Shown: positions 26,839 through 35,346, numbered from the stretch's first letter. The stretch: 64,000 bases of DNA from Burkholderia humptydooensis (GCF_001513745.1 NZ_CP013382.1:1798001-1862000); one strand, 5' to 3'. The notes: generated by a model from the sequence alone, not told the origin. Translations and numbers: made by a program.

Positions 26839-27558
26839 TCAACGCACCGCGGCCCGCCTCGCCTCCTCGTCCCGCGTCTCGCGAAGCGGCACCGCGTCCT
26901 GCCAGCGCCGCACGTAGTCCGGCACGCCGGCGGGCGCGGCGTCCGTGATCGGCGCGAAGTGCGCGTCGCGCATCGGCAGCACGCCCGCCCACACCGGCAG
27001 GCCGAGATCCGCTTCGTCGTCCTTCGGGCCGCCCGTGCGGACCTTCGTCGCGGCTTCGTCGAGCGCGATGCGCAGCACCGTCGTCGCCGCGAGCTCGCTC
27101 GCGTCGCCCGGCCGCGCGTCGCGGCTTCTGCCCGGCGCGATCCGCTCGACGAACGTGTCGAGCACGGCCGCCTTCTGCGCGTCGGGCACGGCCTCGAACT
27201 CGCCGTAGATCACCGCCGACCGGTAGTTCATCGAATGATTGAACGCCGAGCGCGCGAGCACGAGGCCGTCTAGATGCGTGACGGTCACGCACACCTGCGC
27301 GCCCGCCGCCGCGAGCTTCAGCATCCGGCTGCCGTTCGAGCCGTGGATGTACAGATGATCGCCTTCGCGCCAGCACGCGGTCGGAATGCAGCGCACGCCC
27401 GAGTCGTCGGCGAATGCGACGTGGCACACATACGCATCGTCGAGGATCGCCTCGAGCGTCGGGCGATCGTAGTGGCCGCGATAGGCGGCGCGGCGCACGC
27501 GGGTGCGCTCGGTCGGCGCGCTCGGGTCTTGGACGGAATCGGCTGCGGTCGAGGTCAT
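26839..27558 (-). CDS. Pyridoxamine 5'-phosphate oxidase-like FMN-binding protein
   Basis: A 239-residue split-barrel flavoprotein starting at the ATG at 27558. It contains RPTLEAILDDAYVCHVAF, YIHGSNGSRMLKLAA, VTHLDGLVLARSAFNHSMNYRSAVIYGEFEAV and LPVWAGVLPMRDAHF. These are typical of the nitroimidazole-reductase/PNPOx-related family found beside MocR regulators. It should bind FMN as a dimer. Whether it acts on a B6 vitamer, a heme-related ligand or a xenobiotic is not decided by sequence. It is divergent from a MocR-type gene with 103 bases between them. A B6-linked role is suggested by that pairing but not proven. Confidence 0.85.
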   Translation of the reverse strand: MTSTAADSVQDPSAPTERTRVRRAAYRGHYDRPTLEAILDDAYVCHVAFADDSGVRCIPTACWREGDHLYIHGSNGSRMLKLAAAGAQVCVTVTHLDGLVLARSAFNHSMNYRSAVIYGEFEAVPDAQKAAVLDTFVERIAPGRSRDARPGDASELAATTVLRIALDEAATKVRTGGPKDDEADLGLPVWAGVLPMRDAHFAPITDAAPAGVPDYVRRWQDAVPLRETRDEEARRAAVR

Positions 27559-27614
27559 CGGCGTGGCTCCTGCATCGGCATGTTCGTTTCGGAAGACTCG
27601 ACGATAGAAAATCT

Positions 27615-27660
27615 GTGGCACCATGAATAGATCCATGCGATCACAAATTTTTGGAGCCAC
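27615..27660. promoter_or_regulatory. Imperfect inverted repeat in the MocR/FMN-protein divergent promoter
   Basis: GTGGCACC at 27615-27622 and GGAGCCAC at 27653-27660 are complementary at 7 of 8 bases. The stretch between them is A/T-rich and probably holds the promoters. MocR proteins commonly bind paired boxes in such divergent regions, so this is a candidate operator. Confidence 0.4.
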
Positions 27661-27661
27661 G

Positions 27662-29170
27662 ATGGACTACGGCGTGCTGCTGTCGAACTTCGAGCGGGAC
27701 AACGCGCACGATGCGCTCGCGCGCGCATCGCAGCAGCACAGGCTCTACGCGTGCCTGCGCGCGGCGATCCTGAACGGCACGCTCGAGCCCGGCACGTATC
27801 TGATGTCGTCGCGCGCGCTCGCCGAGACGCTGCGGATCGCGCGCAACACGGTGCTCTACGCATACGAGCGGCTCGTCGCCGAGGGCTTCGTCGTCGCGCG
27901 GCGGCAAGGCACGATGGTCGCGCGCGTCGGGCTGCCCGCGGCCAGCGCGGCCGCCTCGCCCGCGAACGCGCGGCCCGCGCTCGCGCGGCGCGTCGCAGGG
28001 CTGCCGGACATCGACGCCGACGACGAGCGCGAGCCGCTGCCGTTCCTGCCGGGGATGCCCGCGCTCGACCAGTTTCCGCTCGCGCCGTGGCGGCGCGCGC
28101 TCGAGCGCGCGTGGCGGCGCATCGGCCCCGCGCAGCTCGGGCATGCGCCGCTCGGCGGCAATCTGCGGCTGCGGCAGGCGATCGCCGAATACCTGCGCGT
28201 GTCGCGCGGAATCGGCTGCGATGCGCAACAGGTGTTCGTCACCGACGGCACGCAGCACGGCCTCGACCTGTGCGCGCGCACGCTCGCCGACTCGGGCGAC
28301 ACCGTCTGGATCGAGAATCCCGGCTACGCCGGCGCGCGCGCGGCGTTCGAGGCGGCCGACCTGCGGCTCGTGCCGATTCCCGTCGATGCGGACGGCCTCG
28401 CGCCGAGCGCCGGGCACTGGCGCGCGGCGCCGCCGCGGCTCGTCTACATCACGCCGTCGCATCAGTATCCGCTCGGCGCGGTGATGAGCGTCGAGCGGCG
28501 CGTCGCGCTCGTCGCGAACGCGCGCGCGGCGGGCACGTGGATCGTCGAGGACGATTACGACAGCGAGTTCCGCCACTTCGGCGCGCCGCTCGCCGCGCTG
28601 CAAAGCCTCGGCGACGACGCGCCCGTCGTCTATCTCGGCACGTTCAGCAAGACGATGTTTCCGACGCTGCGCATCGGCTTCGTCGTCGCGCCGGCGGCGC
28701 TCGCGCCGGAGCTGCGCCGCACGATCTGCGCGCTCGCGCCGCGCGGGCGCCTCGCCGAGCAGCTCGCGCTCGCCGACTTCATCGAAGCGGGCCATTTCAC
28801 GCGGCATCTGCGCCGGATGCGCCGGCTCTACGACGAACGGCGCGGCGCGCTGCAGGCCGCGCTCACGCGCCATCTCGGCGGCGCGCTGACGGTGTCGGGC
28901 GGCGCGGGCGGCATGCATCTGTCCGCGCGGCTCGATGCGCCCGTCGCCGACGTCGATGTCGCGCGCGCGGCGCGGGCCCGCGCGATCAGCGTGCGGCCGC
29001 TGTCGCGCTTCTGCCTGCCGGGTACCGATTGCACCGCGTACAACGGCCTCGTGCTCGGCTACGGCGCGGTGCCGACCGAGCAGATCGACGCTTGCGTGCG
29101 GCAGCTCGGCGCCGCGATCGACGATGCGCGGCACGCCGGGCGGAAGACGGCGCGCAGCGCCGCGAGGTAA
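27662..29170 (+). CDS. MocR/PdxR-type GntR-aminotransferase regulator
   Basis: A 502-residue fusion regulator; I use the ATG at 27662, just before the conserved domain. The N-terminal GntR winged helix includes ACLRAAILNGTLEPGTYL, SSRALAETLRIARNTV and AYERLVAEGFVVARRQGT. A variable linker leads to a fold-type-I aminotransferase domain with NPGYAGARAAFEAA, ITPSHQYPLG, EDDYDSEFR and the PLP lysine in LGTFSKTMFPTLRIG. Such proteins use PLP or an amino-acid adduct as a ligand rather than for catalysis. The divergent FMN protein is the likely target, besides autoregulation. The true ligand is unknown. Confidence 0.92.
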   Translation: MDYGVLLSNFERDNAHDALARASQQHRLYACLRAAILNGTLEPGTYLMSSRALAETLRIARNTVLYAYERLVAEGFVVARRQGTMVARVGLPAASAAASPANARPALARRVAGLPDIDADDEREPLPFLPGMPALDQFPLAPWRRALERAWRRIGPAQLGHAPLGGNLRLRQAIAEYLRVSRGIGCDAQQVFVTDGTQHGLDLCARTLADSGDTVWIENPGYAGARAAFEAADLRLVPIPVDADGLAPSAGHWRAAPPRLVYITPSHQYPLGAVMSVERRVALVANARAAGTWIVEDDYDSEFRHFGAPLAALQSLGDDAPVVYLGTFSKTMFPTLRIGFVVAPAALAPELRRTICALAPRGRLAEQLALADFIEAGHFTRHLRRMRRLYDERRGALQAALTRHLGGALTVSGGAGGMHLSARLDAPVADVDVARAARARAISVRPLSRFCLPGTDCTAYNGLVLGYGAVPTEQIDACVRQLGAAIDDARHAGRKTARSAAR

Positions 29171-29330
29171 ACCGGACGGCATGCGAGCGCGCCCGCCCGG
29201 CGCCTCCCGGCGCGCCGCCCTCCGCCGCGCCACGTCCCGCGAGACTGCCGACTTCCCCGCTTTCGTCTAAGCTGGTCGCTCGCCGCCGCCTCGCGGCGAT
29301 CCGTTCTCCCCCTTTTTGCGGAGTCAGCCC

Positions 29331-30125
29331 ATGCACATCGAACTCACCGGCAAGACCGCCCTCGTGACCGCCTCGACCGCCGGCATCGGCCTCGCGATCG
29401 CCGAGGGGCTCGCGCGCGCCGACGCACAACTGATCGTCAACGGCCGCAGCGATTCGTCCGTCAAGGCCGCGCTCGCGCATCTGCGCGCCGCGGCGCCCGG
29501 CGCGAGCGCGCAAGGCGTCGTCGCGGACCTGTCGGACGCGCAAGGCGCGAAGCGGCTGATCGACGCCGCGCCGTCCGTCGACATCCTCGTCAACAATGCG
29601 GGCATCTACGGCCCGAAACCGTTCTTCGACATCGACGACGCCGAATGGGAGCATTTCTTCCAGATCAACGTGATGTCGGGCGTGCGGCTCGCGCGCCATT
29701 ATCTGAAGGGAATGCTCGAGCGCGACTGGGGGCGCATCGTGTTCATCTCGTCGGAATCGGCGCTCAACATCCCGGCCGACATGATCCATTACGGCTTCAC
29801 GAAGACCGCGCAGCTATCGATCTCGCGCGGGCTCGCGAAGCTCGCGGCCGGCAGCCGCGTGACCGTGAACGCGGTGCTGCCCGGCCCGACGATGTCCGAC
29901 GGCGTGAAGGCGATGCTGAAGGCGACGGCCGACGCCCGGTACCAGAGCGTCGAGCAGGCGGGCGTCGATTTCGTGCGCGCGCATCGGTCGAGCTCGATCA
30001 TCCAGCGGCCGGCGACTTGCGACGAAGTCGCGAATCTCGTCGTCTACGTGTGCTCGCCGCAGGCGTCCGCGACGACGGGCGCGGCGCTGCGCGTCGACGG
30101 CGGCGTCGTCGACACGATCGCGTAG
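29331..30125 (+). CDS. Short-chain dehydrogenase/reductase (SDR)
   Basis: A 264-residue classical SDR, ATG at 29331 after a GGAGT ribosome site. The Rossmann motif is TASTAGIGLAIAEGL (TGxxxGIG type), with NNAGIYGPKPF for the structural NNAG. The catalytic Ser lies in FISSESALN and the Tyr/Lys pair in HYGFTKTAQ. The C-terminal PGPTMSDG is typical. The residue after the second beta strand (NGRSDS, basic Arg) favours NADPH. It probably reduces a carbonyl or oxidises an alcohol in the cytoplasm. It is downstream of the MocR gene by 160 bases with its own upstream gap, so regulation is unclear. Substrate unknown. Confidence 0.9.
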   Translation: MHIELTGKTALVTASTAGIGLAIAEGLARADAQLIVNGRSDSSVKAALAHLRAAAPGASAQGVVADLSDAQGAKRLIDAAPSVDILVNNAGIYGPKPFFDIDDAEWEHFFQINVMSGVRLARHYLKGMLERDWGRIVFISSESALNIPADMIHYGFTKTAQLSISRGLAKLAAGSRVTVNAVLPGPTMSDGVKAMLKATADARYQSVEQAGVDFVRAHRSSSIIQRPATCDEVANLVVYVCSPQASATTGAALRVDGGVVDTIA

Positions 30126-30183
30126 CGAAGAATCGGGCCGCGCGGTCGGGCCGCGCGGCCGAGCCGTTCAGCCGGCCCGCCGC

Positions 30184-30585
30184 TCACGCGCGCGGCTCGT
30201 CGCGCGTCGCGCGCGCGCCGCCGCCGCCGCGCAGCAGCCCGGCGCGGTCGGCTTCCGCGCAAGTCGCGAAGCCGTGCCCCGAAACGACGCCGCGCCGGTC
30301 GAACACGACGTAGTACGTCCGGTGGTCGTTGCCGTGCCGCAAATCGTAGTTGTAGCAGACGCCCGTGCCGTTGCGCATCATCCAGACGCTTGCCGGATTG
30401 CCGCCCGCCTTCACGATCTGCGTCTGCGTCGCACCCGGCTGCGCGGCCGCCTTCGGCAGCGGCAGCCTCGCGTACGAGAACGAGTCGAACCAGCCGCTGA
30501 ACCACGAACAGCCGCTCATCAGCAGCGCGGCGGCGAGCGGGCAAGCAAGGGCGGAAACGGTGCGGTTCGTCGTCTGGATTGGCAT
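30184..30585 (-). CDS. Small BamE/SmpA-like lipoprotein
   Basis: A 133-residue lipoprotein with a clear lipobox in the signal CPLAAALLMSGCSWF. After a short linker comes a single alpha-beta domain: GATQTQIVKAGGNPASVW, CYNYDLRHGNDHRTYYVVFDRRGVVSGHGFATC. A GxTxxxVxxxxGxPxx entry followed by three strands is the BamE/OmlA-like fold. It would be attached to the outer membrane. Two Cys residues (NGTGVCYNY and HGFATC) might pair. It is convergent with the SDR gene and follows the permease gene on the same strand. It is not BamE itself, since the main copy is elsewhere in Burkholderia. Confidence 0.75.
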   Translation of the reverse strand: MPIQTTNRTVSALACPLAAALLMSGCSWFSGWFDSFSYARLPLPKAAAQPGATQTQIVKAGGNPASVWMMRNGTGVCYNYDLRHGNDHRTYYVVFDRRGVVSGHGFATCAEADRAGLLRGGGGARATRDEPRA

Positions 30586-30679
30586 GCTGCTCTAGCTCGG
30601 CGGCACGATGCCGTCGCAGTGGAAAACTGCATGCTAATCGACGTTTCGCTGTCTTTTTGTTGAATTTTTAAAAACAGCC

Positions 30680-30709
30680 GGAAAAACAACGCGCCGTTCG
30701 TTCGGCGCG
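30680..30709 (-). terminator. Rho-independent terminator after the AI-2E family permease
   Basis: On the minus strand a GCGCCG/CGGCGC stem (30691-30696 with 30703-30708, extendable by one pair) is followed by GTTGTTTTT. It begins 6 bases after the permease stop. Confidence 0.7.
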
Positions 30710-30714
30710 CGCCG

Positions 30715-31785
30715 TCAATCGACCCACTCCGCCCATAGCACGGTCAGCACCGTCATCAATGCGGGGCCGACGAACAGGCCGAGCAGCCCGAACGTCTCCG
30801 CGCCGCCGAGGATGCCGAACAGCACGAGCAGGAACGGCAGCCGCGCGGAACTGCCAATCAGCACCGGCCGCACGAAGTGCTCGGCGACGAACACGACGAC
30901 GGCCCCGAACGCCGCGAGCCCGATCGCCCAGCCGAGCGCGCCCTGCACAAAAAGCCACAGCGCCGCGCCGCCGAACACGAGCGGCGCGCAGAACGGCAGC
31001 ATCGCCGCGACCGCGGTGACGAGGCCGAGCAGCGCCGCATGCGGCAGGCCCGCGAACGCGTACGCGAGCCCGAGCAGCACGCCTTCGCCGAAGCCGACGA
31101 CGACGAGCCCCGTCACCGTCCCGTACACGGCGGCCGCCATCCGCCGCAGCAGCGCCGCGCCGCTTTCGCCGAACGCGCGCCGCACGCCGGTGAGGAGCGC
31201 CCCTGACAGGCGCGGGCCCGCCTGGAAGATCACGAACAGCGTGACGAGCATGAAGCCGAACAGCACCGCCGCGTGCGCGAGCCGCGAGCCGAAGTGCCGG
31301 CCGAACGTGACGACGCTCCCGCCGTCGACGCTCTTCACCGCGCTCGCCGGATGCAGCGGCTTCGCGAGATTCGCCTGCCACCACGCGCTCGCCTGCTGCG
31401 AGCCGAACGGCAGATGCGACAGCGCGTCGGGCGCCGGAATGCCGGTCTGCTCGGCGCGATGCAGCCAGCCGAGCAGCTCGTGGCTCTGCTCGACCGCCTC
31501 GACGAGCCCCGCCGCGATCGGCACGACGACGAGGAGCGCAACCGCCGACGTCAGCGCGGCGGCGACGAGCGTCGCGCGGCCGTGGAACGCGGGCAGCGCG
31601 TCGATCCGGCGCAGCGCGGGCCACAGCGCGATCGCGACGACGCACGCCCACGCGATCGCCGGCACGAAATCGCGGATCACCCACAACGCGAGCGCGACGA
31701 GCGCCGCATACAGCGCGCCGAGCGCGATCGACTGGGCCTTCGGACGGCCGGCGGGCTCCGGCGGGACAGACGCGTTCTGGACCAT
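30715..31785 (-). CDS. AI-2E family (PerM/TqsA-like) membrane permease
   Basis: A 356-residue protein with ATG at 31785. Hydrophobic helices are spread through it: LGALYAALVALALWVIRDFVPAIAWACVVAIALW at the start, then TLVAAALTSAVALLVVVPIAAGL, and the family-typical late part VGFGEGVLLGLAYAFAGLPHAALLG, MLPFCAPLVFGGAALW and FEHF-like VAEHFVRPVLIGSSARLPFLLVLFGILGG. The family is named after autoinducer-2 export, but members also act as Na+/H+ antiporters or lipid-related transporters, so the function is not implied. The predicted terminator follows the stop. The upstream gene is the GNAT remnant, with about 105 bases between. Confidence 0.88.
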   Translation of the reverse strand: MVQNASVPPEPAGRPKAQSIALGALYAALVALALWVIRDFVPAIAWACVVAIALWPALRRIDALPAFHGRATLVAAALTSAVALLVVVPIAAGLVEAVEQSHELLGWLHRAEQTGIPAPDALSHLPFGSQQASAWWQANLAKPLHPASAVKSVDGGSVVTFGRHFGSRLAHAAVLFGFMLVTLFVIFQAGPRLSGALLTGVRRAFGESGAALLRRMAAAVYGTVTGLVVVGFGEGVLLGLAYAFAGLPHAALLGLVTAVAAMLPFCAPLVFGGAALWLFVQGALGWAIGLAAFGAVVVFVAEHFVRPVLIGSSARLPFLLVLFGILGGAETFGLLGLFVGPALMTVLTVLWAEWVD

Positions 31786-31890
31786 GAGGACTCTTGGCAA
31801 AATATGCGAGCGCGGCGCGCCGACACCGCCATCTTAAAGGATGCGCGCGAGCGCGCCGGCGCGGCGGCCGACCGTCGCGCGCGGCCGGGT

Positions 31891-32103
31891 TCAGCGCAGC
31901 GTTTTCGTCATGAACACGCGGCTCGTGCCGGGCGGATCGCACGGCACCTCGCCGAAGCGGCGCCAGCCGAACTTTTCGTGGAACGCGGGCGCCTGGCCGC
32001 TGATCACGTAGAGCACGGCCGCGCCGCAGCCGCGCTTGCGCGCTTCGTCCTCGGCGAGCCGCAGAATTTCGCTGCCGACGCCTTCGCCGAGCAGCGCCGT
32101 CAG
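31891..32103 (-). pseudogene. C-terminal fragment of a GNAT acetyltransferase
   Basis: About 70 residues survive: EGVGSEILRLAEDEARKRGC, the acetyl-CoA motif A helix, then AVLYVISGQAPAFHEKFGW and the C-terminal TSRVFMTKTLR. The N-terminal half of the acetyltransferase fold is missing. The fragment begins exactly at the stop codon of the fabI gene, which occupies the place of its 5' part. No start codon or ribosome site fits, so it is most likely a dead remnant left by a rearrangement. Confidence 0.75.
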
Positions 32104-32861
32104 CCGACGACGTGATAGCCGCCGTCGATGTACTCGACGTTGCCCGTCAGCGCGGCTGCGTCGTCGCTCGCGAGGAACGCGGCGACCTGGCCGACGTCGT
32201 CGATGTCGACGAGACGATGGCCGGGCGTGCGCTCGCGAACGCGTTCGAGCAGCGCGTCGAAGCGATCGATGCCCGATGCGGCGCGCGTCTTCAGCGGCCC
32301 GGGCGACAGCGCGTGCACGCGGATGCGCCGCGGCCCGAGCTCGGCGGCGAGATAGCGCACCGAGCTCTCGAGCGCCGCCTTCACGGGCCCCATCAGGTTG
32401 TAGTCCTCGACCGCCCGCTCGGCGCCGTAGAACGTGACCGTCAGCAGGCAGCCGCCGTTCGCCATCAGCGGCTCGGCGAGATGCGCGACGCGGATGAACG
32501 AATGGCACGACACGTCCATCGCCATCGCGAAACCCGCCTGCGAGCAGTCGGTCACGCGGCGATGCAGGTCTTCCTTCGGCGCGTACGCGATCGAGTGCAG
32601 CACGAAGTCGAGCTGCCCCCACTCTTGCGCGATGCGCGCGAACACGCCTTCGAGCCGGCCGGGCTCGCGCACGTCGCACGGCACGACGAGCCGGCTGTCG
32701 AGACGCTCCGCGAGCGGCCGCACATAAGGCTCGGCCTTCTCGTTCAGGTACGTGATCGCGAGCTCGGCGCCCTGCTCGCGCATGATCCGCGCGCAGCCGA
32801 ACGCGATGCTGCTTTCGTTTGCGATGCCGATGATCAAGCCACGCTTGTGCTGAAGTCGCAT
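32100..32861 (-). CDS. fabI: Enoyl-[acyl-carrier-protein] reductase, FabI-type paralogue
   Basis: A 253-residue FabI with ATG at 32861. The cofactor loop GIANESSIAFGCARIM and the family motif LHSIAYAPKEDL are typical of NADH-dependent FabI. The active-site segment TFYGAERAVEDYNLMGPVKAALE keeps Tyr154 and Lys161 (equivalent to Tyr156/Lys163 of the E. coli enzyme). The residue equal to Tyr146 is Phe144. It reduces the trans-2-enoyl-ACP in the last step of fatty-acid elongation. No fab neighbours are present, so this is a stand-alone second copy; the group is known to carry two FabI proteins. Upstream are an inverted repeat (32954-32972) and a perfect FNR-type box (33053-33066), hinting at conditional expression. 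Confidence 0.92.
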   Translation of the reverse strand: MRLQHKRGLIIGIANESSIAFGCARIMREQGAELAITYLNEKAEPYVRPLAERLDSRLVVPCDVREPGRLEGVFARIAQEWGQLDFVLHSIAYAPKEDLHRRVTDCSQAGFAMAMDVSCHSFIRVAHLAEPLMANGGCLLTVTFYGAERAVEDYNLMGPVKAALESSVRYLAAELGPRRIRVHALSPGPLKTRAASGIDRFDALLERVRERTPGHRLVDIDDVGQVAAFLASDDAAALTGNVEYIDGGYHVVG

Positions 32862-32953
32862 TGGGATCTCCTTCGACGGTCGTTCGACGGGGGCAGGCGG
32901 CACGCGGAATCGCGCGGTGCGGTTCGGGTTGCGCGAGGATGCGCGAGTGCGGC

Positions 32954-32972
32954 GCATTCACGCCGTGAATGC
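32954..32972. promoter_or_regulatory. 8-bp perfect inverted repeat upstream of fabI
   Basis: GCATTCAC and GTGAATGC are separated by GCC. The site is about 93-111 bases upstream of the fabI start. It has the symmetry of a TetR- or FabR-like operator. Confidence 0.5.
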
Positions 32973-33052
32973 CCGGCTGCGGTTCATGTTCGCGGGCAGG
33001 CGGCCTCGCGCCGCTCGCCCGAAAACTGTCGGCGATCGATGCGGACCAGGAG

Positions 33053-33066
33053 TTGATCGATATCAA
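33053..33066. promoter_or_regulatory. FNR/ANR-type box TTGAT-CGAT-ATCAA
   Basis: The sequence matches the FNR/ANR consensus TTGAT-N4-ATCAA perfectly. It is about 190 bases upstream of fabI, the only gene pointing away on that side, so it may mark an oxygen-responsive promoter. No strong -10 box is evident. Confidence 0.55.
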
Positions 33067-33419
33067 TCGGAGAGCGAAACGTGCGCCGCATTTCGCCGGC
33101 TGAATGCGGCTCGCGATTCATTGCAGAAAGATGACGCGCCGAGCGCGACGCGCAATATCGGGCCGGCAATTTCATTCCAGGCGGACGACATCGCACCGTC
33201 CGCCTTCTACGGAACCGCCCACGCAATGACGACGCCGATCGGACATGGGAGGCTCTCCACGCACCCGCGCGAACCTCATGCGCGGCGGCATGGCATGCAG
33301 CAGACCGGCAACGAACATACGGCATCACGCATTCGAAGCCGCGGCCGCCAACGCGCTTGATGCGCACGCACGAACGCCTCGCCGCCTCGACACCGACGAA
33401 GCGCCGGCGCGTCACGCCG

Positions 33420-34517
33420 TCACGCCGCGCGATAACGCTCGAGCCAATGCGCATACGGCGCGGGCAGCGTCCAGGACGCGCGATCGACGCCGAGCTCGAG
33501 CGCCGCGCGATACGGCCAGTGCGGATCGGCGAGATGCGCGCGGCCGACCATCACGAGATCGAGCTGCCCGTCGCGGACGACGCGCTCCGCGAGCGCCGGC
33601 GCATCGATCCCCCACGCGGACGCGACGGGCAGTTGCGCTTCGCGGCGCACCCGCTCCGCAACGGGCGCGAGAAACGCGGGGCCCCACGGAATGCGCGCGT
33701 CCGGCGTCGAGAAGCCGATCGTCACGCTCAGCAGGTCGAGCCCCTCCCGCTTGAAGCGCTTCGCGAGCCCGATCGATTCGGCGAGCGTCTCCTCGTCGCG
33801 GCCGTCGTACTCGATCACGCCGAAGCGCGCGGTGAGCGGCAGACGCTCGGGCCACACCTCGCGCACGGCCGCGAGCGTCTCGACGAGAAAGCGCCCGCGG
33901 TTCTCCGCCGAGCCGCCGTACGCGTCGGTGCGCCGGTTCGAATGCACCGAGAAGAAACTCTGCGCGAGATAGCCGTGCGCGAAATGCAGCTCGAGCCATT
34001 CGAAGCCCGCGTCGAGCGCGCGCTTTGCGGCCGCCGCGTAATCGGCCTTCACGCGCGCGATGTCGTCCGCTGTCATCTCGCGCGGCGCCTTCGGCAGATG
34101 CGCGCCGTACGGCACCGCCGACGGCGCGATCGTCTGCCAGCCGCGCACGTCGCCCGCGGCGATGTGGTCGTCGCCTTCCCACGGCCGGTTCGCGCTCGCC
34201 TTGCGCCCCGCGTGCGCGAGCTGGATGCCGGGCACCGCGCCCGCTGCCTTGATCGCGTCGACCGAGCGCGCGAACGCGGCGGCCTGCCCGTCGTTCCAGA
34301 GGCCGGTGCAGCCCGGCGTGATGCGGCCTTCCGGCGACACCGCGGTCGCCTCCGCGATCACGAGCCCCGCGCCGCCGCGCGCGACGCCCGCGAGATGCAC
34401 GTGATGCCATTCGTTCGGCACGCCGTCCTCGGCGACGTACTGACACATTGGCGGCACCGCGATGCGGTTGCGCAGCTTGATGTCCTTCAGTTGAAACGGT
34501 TCGAACAACGCGGCCAT
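33420..34517 (-). CDS. Old yellow enzyme family NADH:flavin oxidoreductase (YqjM/NamA-like)
   Basis: A 365-residue TIM-barrel flavoprotein starting at the ATG at 34517. It has the thermophilic-like OYE signature PPMCQYVAEDG with the redox-tuning Cys, QLAHAGRKAS, LHFAHGYLAQSFFSVHSNRRTD and YGGSAENRGRFL. It also has the FMN phosphate-binding end VMVGRAHLADPHWPYRAA. Such enzymes reduce activated C=C bonds of electrophiles, using NAD(P)H. It follows the DJ-1-like gene by 89 bases on the same strand. With the TetR gene upstream the set mirrors the NemR-NemA response to reactive electrophiles. The substrate range is inferred. Confidence 0.92.
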   Translation of the reverse strand: MAALFEPFQLKDIKLRNRIAVPPMCQYVAEDGVPNEWHHVHLAGVARGGAGLVIAEATAVSPEGRITPGCTGLWNDGQAAAFARSVDAIKAAGAVPGIQLAHAGRKASANRPWEGDDHIAAGDVRGWQTIAPSAVPYGAHLPKAPREMTADDIARVKADYAAAAKRALDAGFEWLELHFAHGYLAQSFFSVHSNRRTDAYGGSAENRGRFLVETLAAVREVWPERLPLTARFGVIEYDGRDEETLAESIGLAKRFKREGLDLLSVTIGFSTPDARIPWGPAFLAPVAERVRREAQLPVASAWGIDAPALAERVVRDGQLDLVMVGRAHLADPHWPYRAALELGVDRASWTLPAPYAHWLERYRAA

Positions 34518-34606
34518 CTACGACTCCTTCGGTATTCGTGTTGCGGTCGGTGGGGTGACTCGGGTGATGCTGCGATTGCGATCTGAGCGGCCGCCCGCGC
34601 CGCGCG

Positions 34607-35287
34607 TCACGCCTTGAGCAGATCGAGCAGCGCTTCGGCAACCGGCTCCGACGACGCCGGGTTCTGCCCGGTGACGAGCAGCCCGTCGACGACGACGTGC
34701 GGCGCCCAGTCGGCCGCGCGCGAGTAGCGGCCGCCGTTCGTCTTCAGCATGTCCTCGACGAGGAACGGCACGACCTCGGTGAGCTCGACGGCCGCCTCCT
34801 CGCTGTTCGAGAAGCCCGTGACGTTGCGGCCCTTCACGAACGGCTCGCCCGACGGCCCCTTCACGTTGCGCAGCACGCCGGGCGCATGGCAGACGGCCGC
34901 GACGGGCTTGTTCGTCGCAATCGCGCGCTCGATCAGCGCGATCGAATGACGGTCCTCGGCGAGGTCCCACAGCGGGCCGTGGCCGCCGGGGTAGAACACC
35001 GCGTCGTAATCGTCGATCGACACGCCGGCGAGCCTGCGCGTCGACGCGAGCGCGGCCTGCGCTTCGGAATCCTTGTCGAAACGGCGCGTCGCGTCGGTCT
35101 GCAACGCCGGATCGCTGCTCTTCGGATCGACGGGCGGCAACCCGCCGCGCGGCGACGCGAGCGTGAGCTCGGCGCCGGCGTCCTGCAGCGCGTAGTACGG
35201 CGCGGCCAGTTCCTCGAGCCAGAAACCGGTTTTCTTGCCGGTCGTGCCGAGTTCGTCGTGCGAAGTGAGAACCACGAGAATCTTCAT
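34607..35287 (-). CDS. DJ-1/PfpI-superfamily protein (glyoxalase III/Hsp31-like)
   Basis: A 226-residue protein with ATG at 35287 (MKILVVLTSHDELGTTGKKTGFW). The early LASPRGG and FYPGGHGPLWDLAED motifs and the nucleophile elbow AAVCHAPGVL, with its Cys, are typical of the type 1 glutamine-amidotransferase-like group that includes glyoxalase III and Hsp31-type chaperones. It probably converts methylglyoxal or repairs glycated targets without a cofactor. A TetR-type operator lies 60-74 bases upstream of its start. It is the first gene of a probable two-gene operon with the OYE enzyme. Confidence 0.9.
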   Translation of the reverse strand: MKILVVLTSHDELGTTGKKTGFWLEELAAPYYALQDAGAELTLASPRGGLPPVDPKSSDPALQTDATRRFDKDSEAQAALASTRRLAGVSIDDYDAVFYPGGHGPLWDLAEDRHSIALIERAIATNKPVAAVCHAPGVLRNVKGPSGEPFVKGRNVTGFSNSEEAAVELTEVVPFLVEDMLKTNGGRYSRAADWAPHVVVDGLLVTGQNPASSEPVAEALLDLLKA

Positions 35288-35346
35288 CTGAATGCCCTCC
35301 TTGGAGTCTTGAGAATCAGGCGGCGCGGCCTGGGCGGACCCGCTAT

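Larger units (their letters stand above)
32862..33419. other. Intergenic region upstream of fabI with two regulatory-looking palindromes
   Basis: About 560 bases with no supported gene. It holds the inverted repeat at 32954-32972 and the FNR-type box at 33053-33066. The remainder up to the convergent-side OYE stop shows nothing I can name. Confidence 0.5.

Noticed and set aside
29331..30125. SDR considered as part of the MocR regulon
   Set aside because: A 160-base gap and no shared operator; co-regulation is not supported by sequence.
32984..33454. Minus-strand frame of about 156 residues upstream of fabI
   Set aside because: Cys/Arg-rich, non-protein-like composition; overlaps the regulatory palindromes and is not supported.
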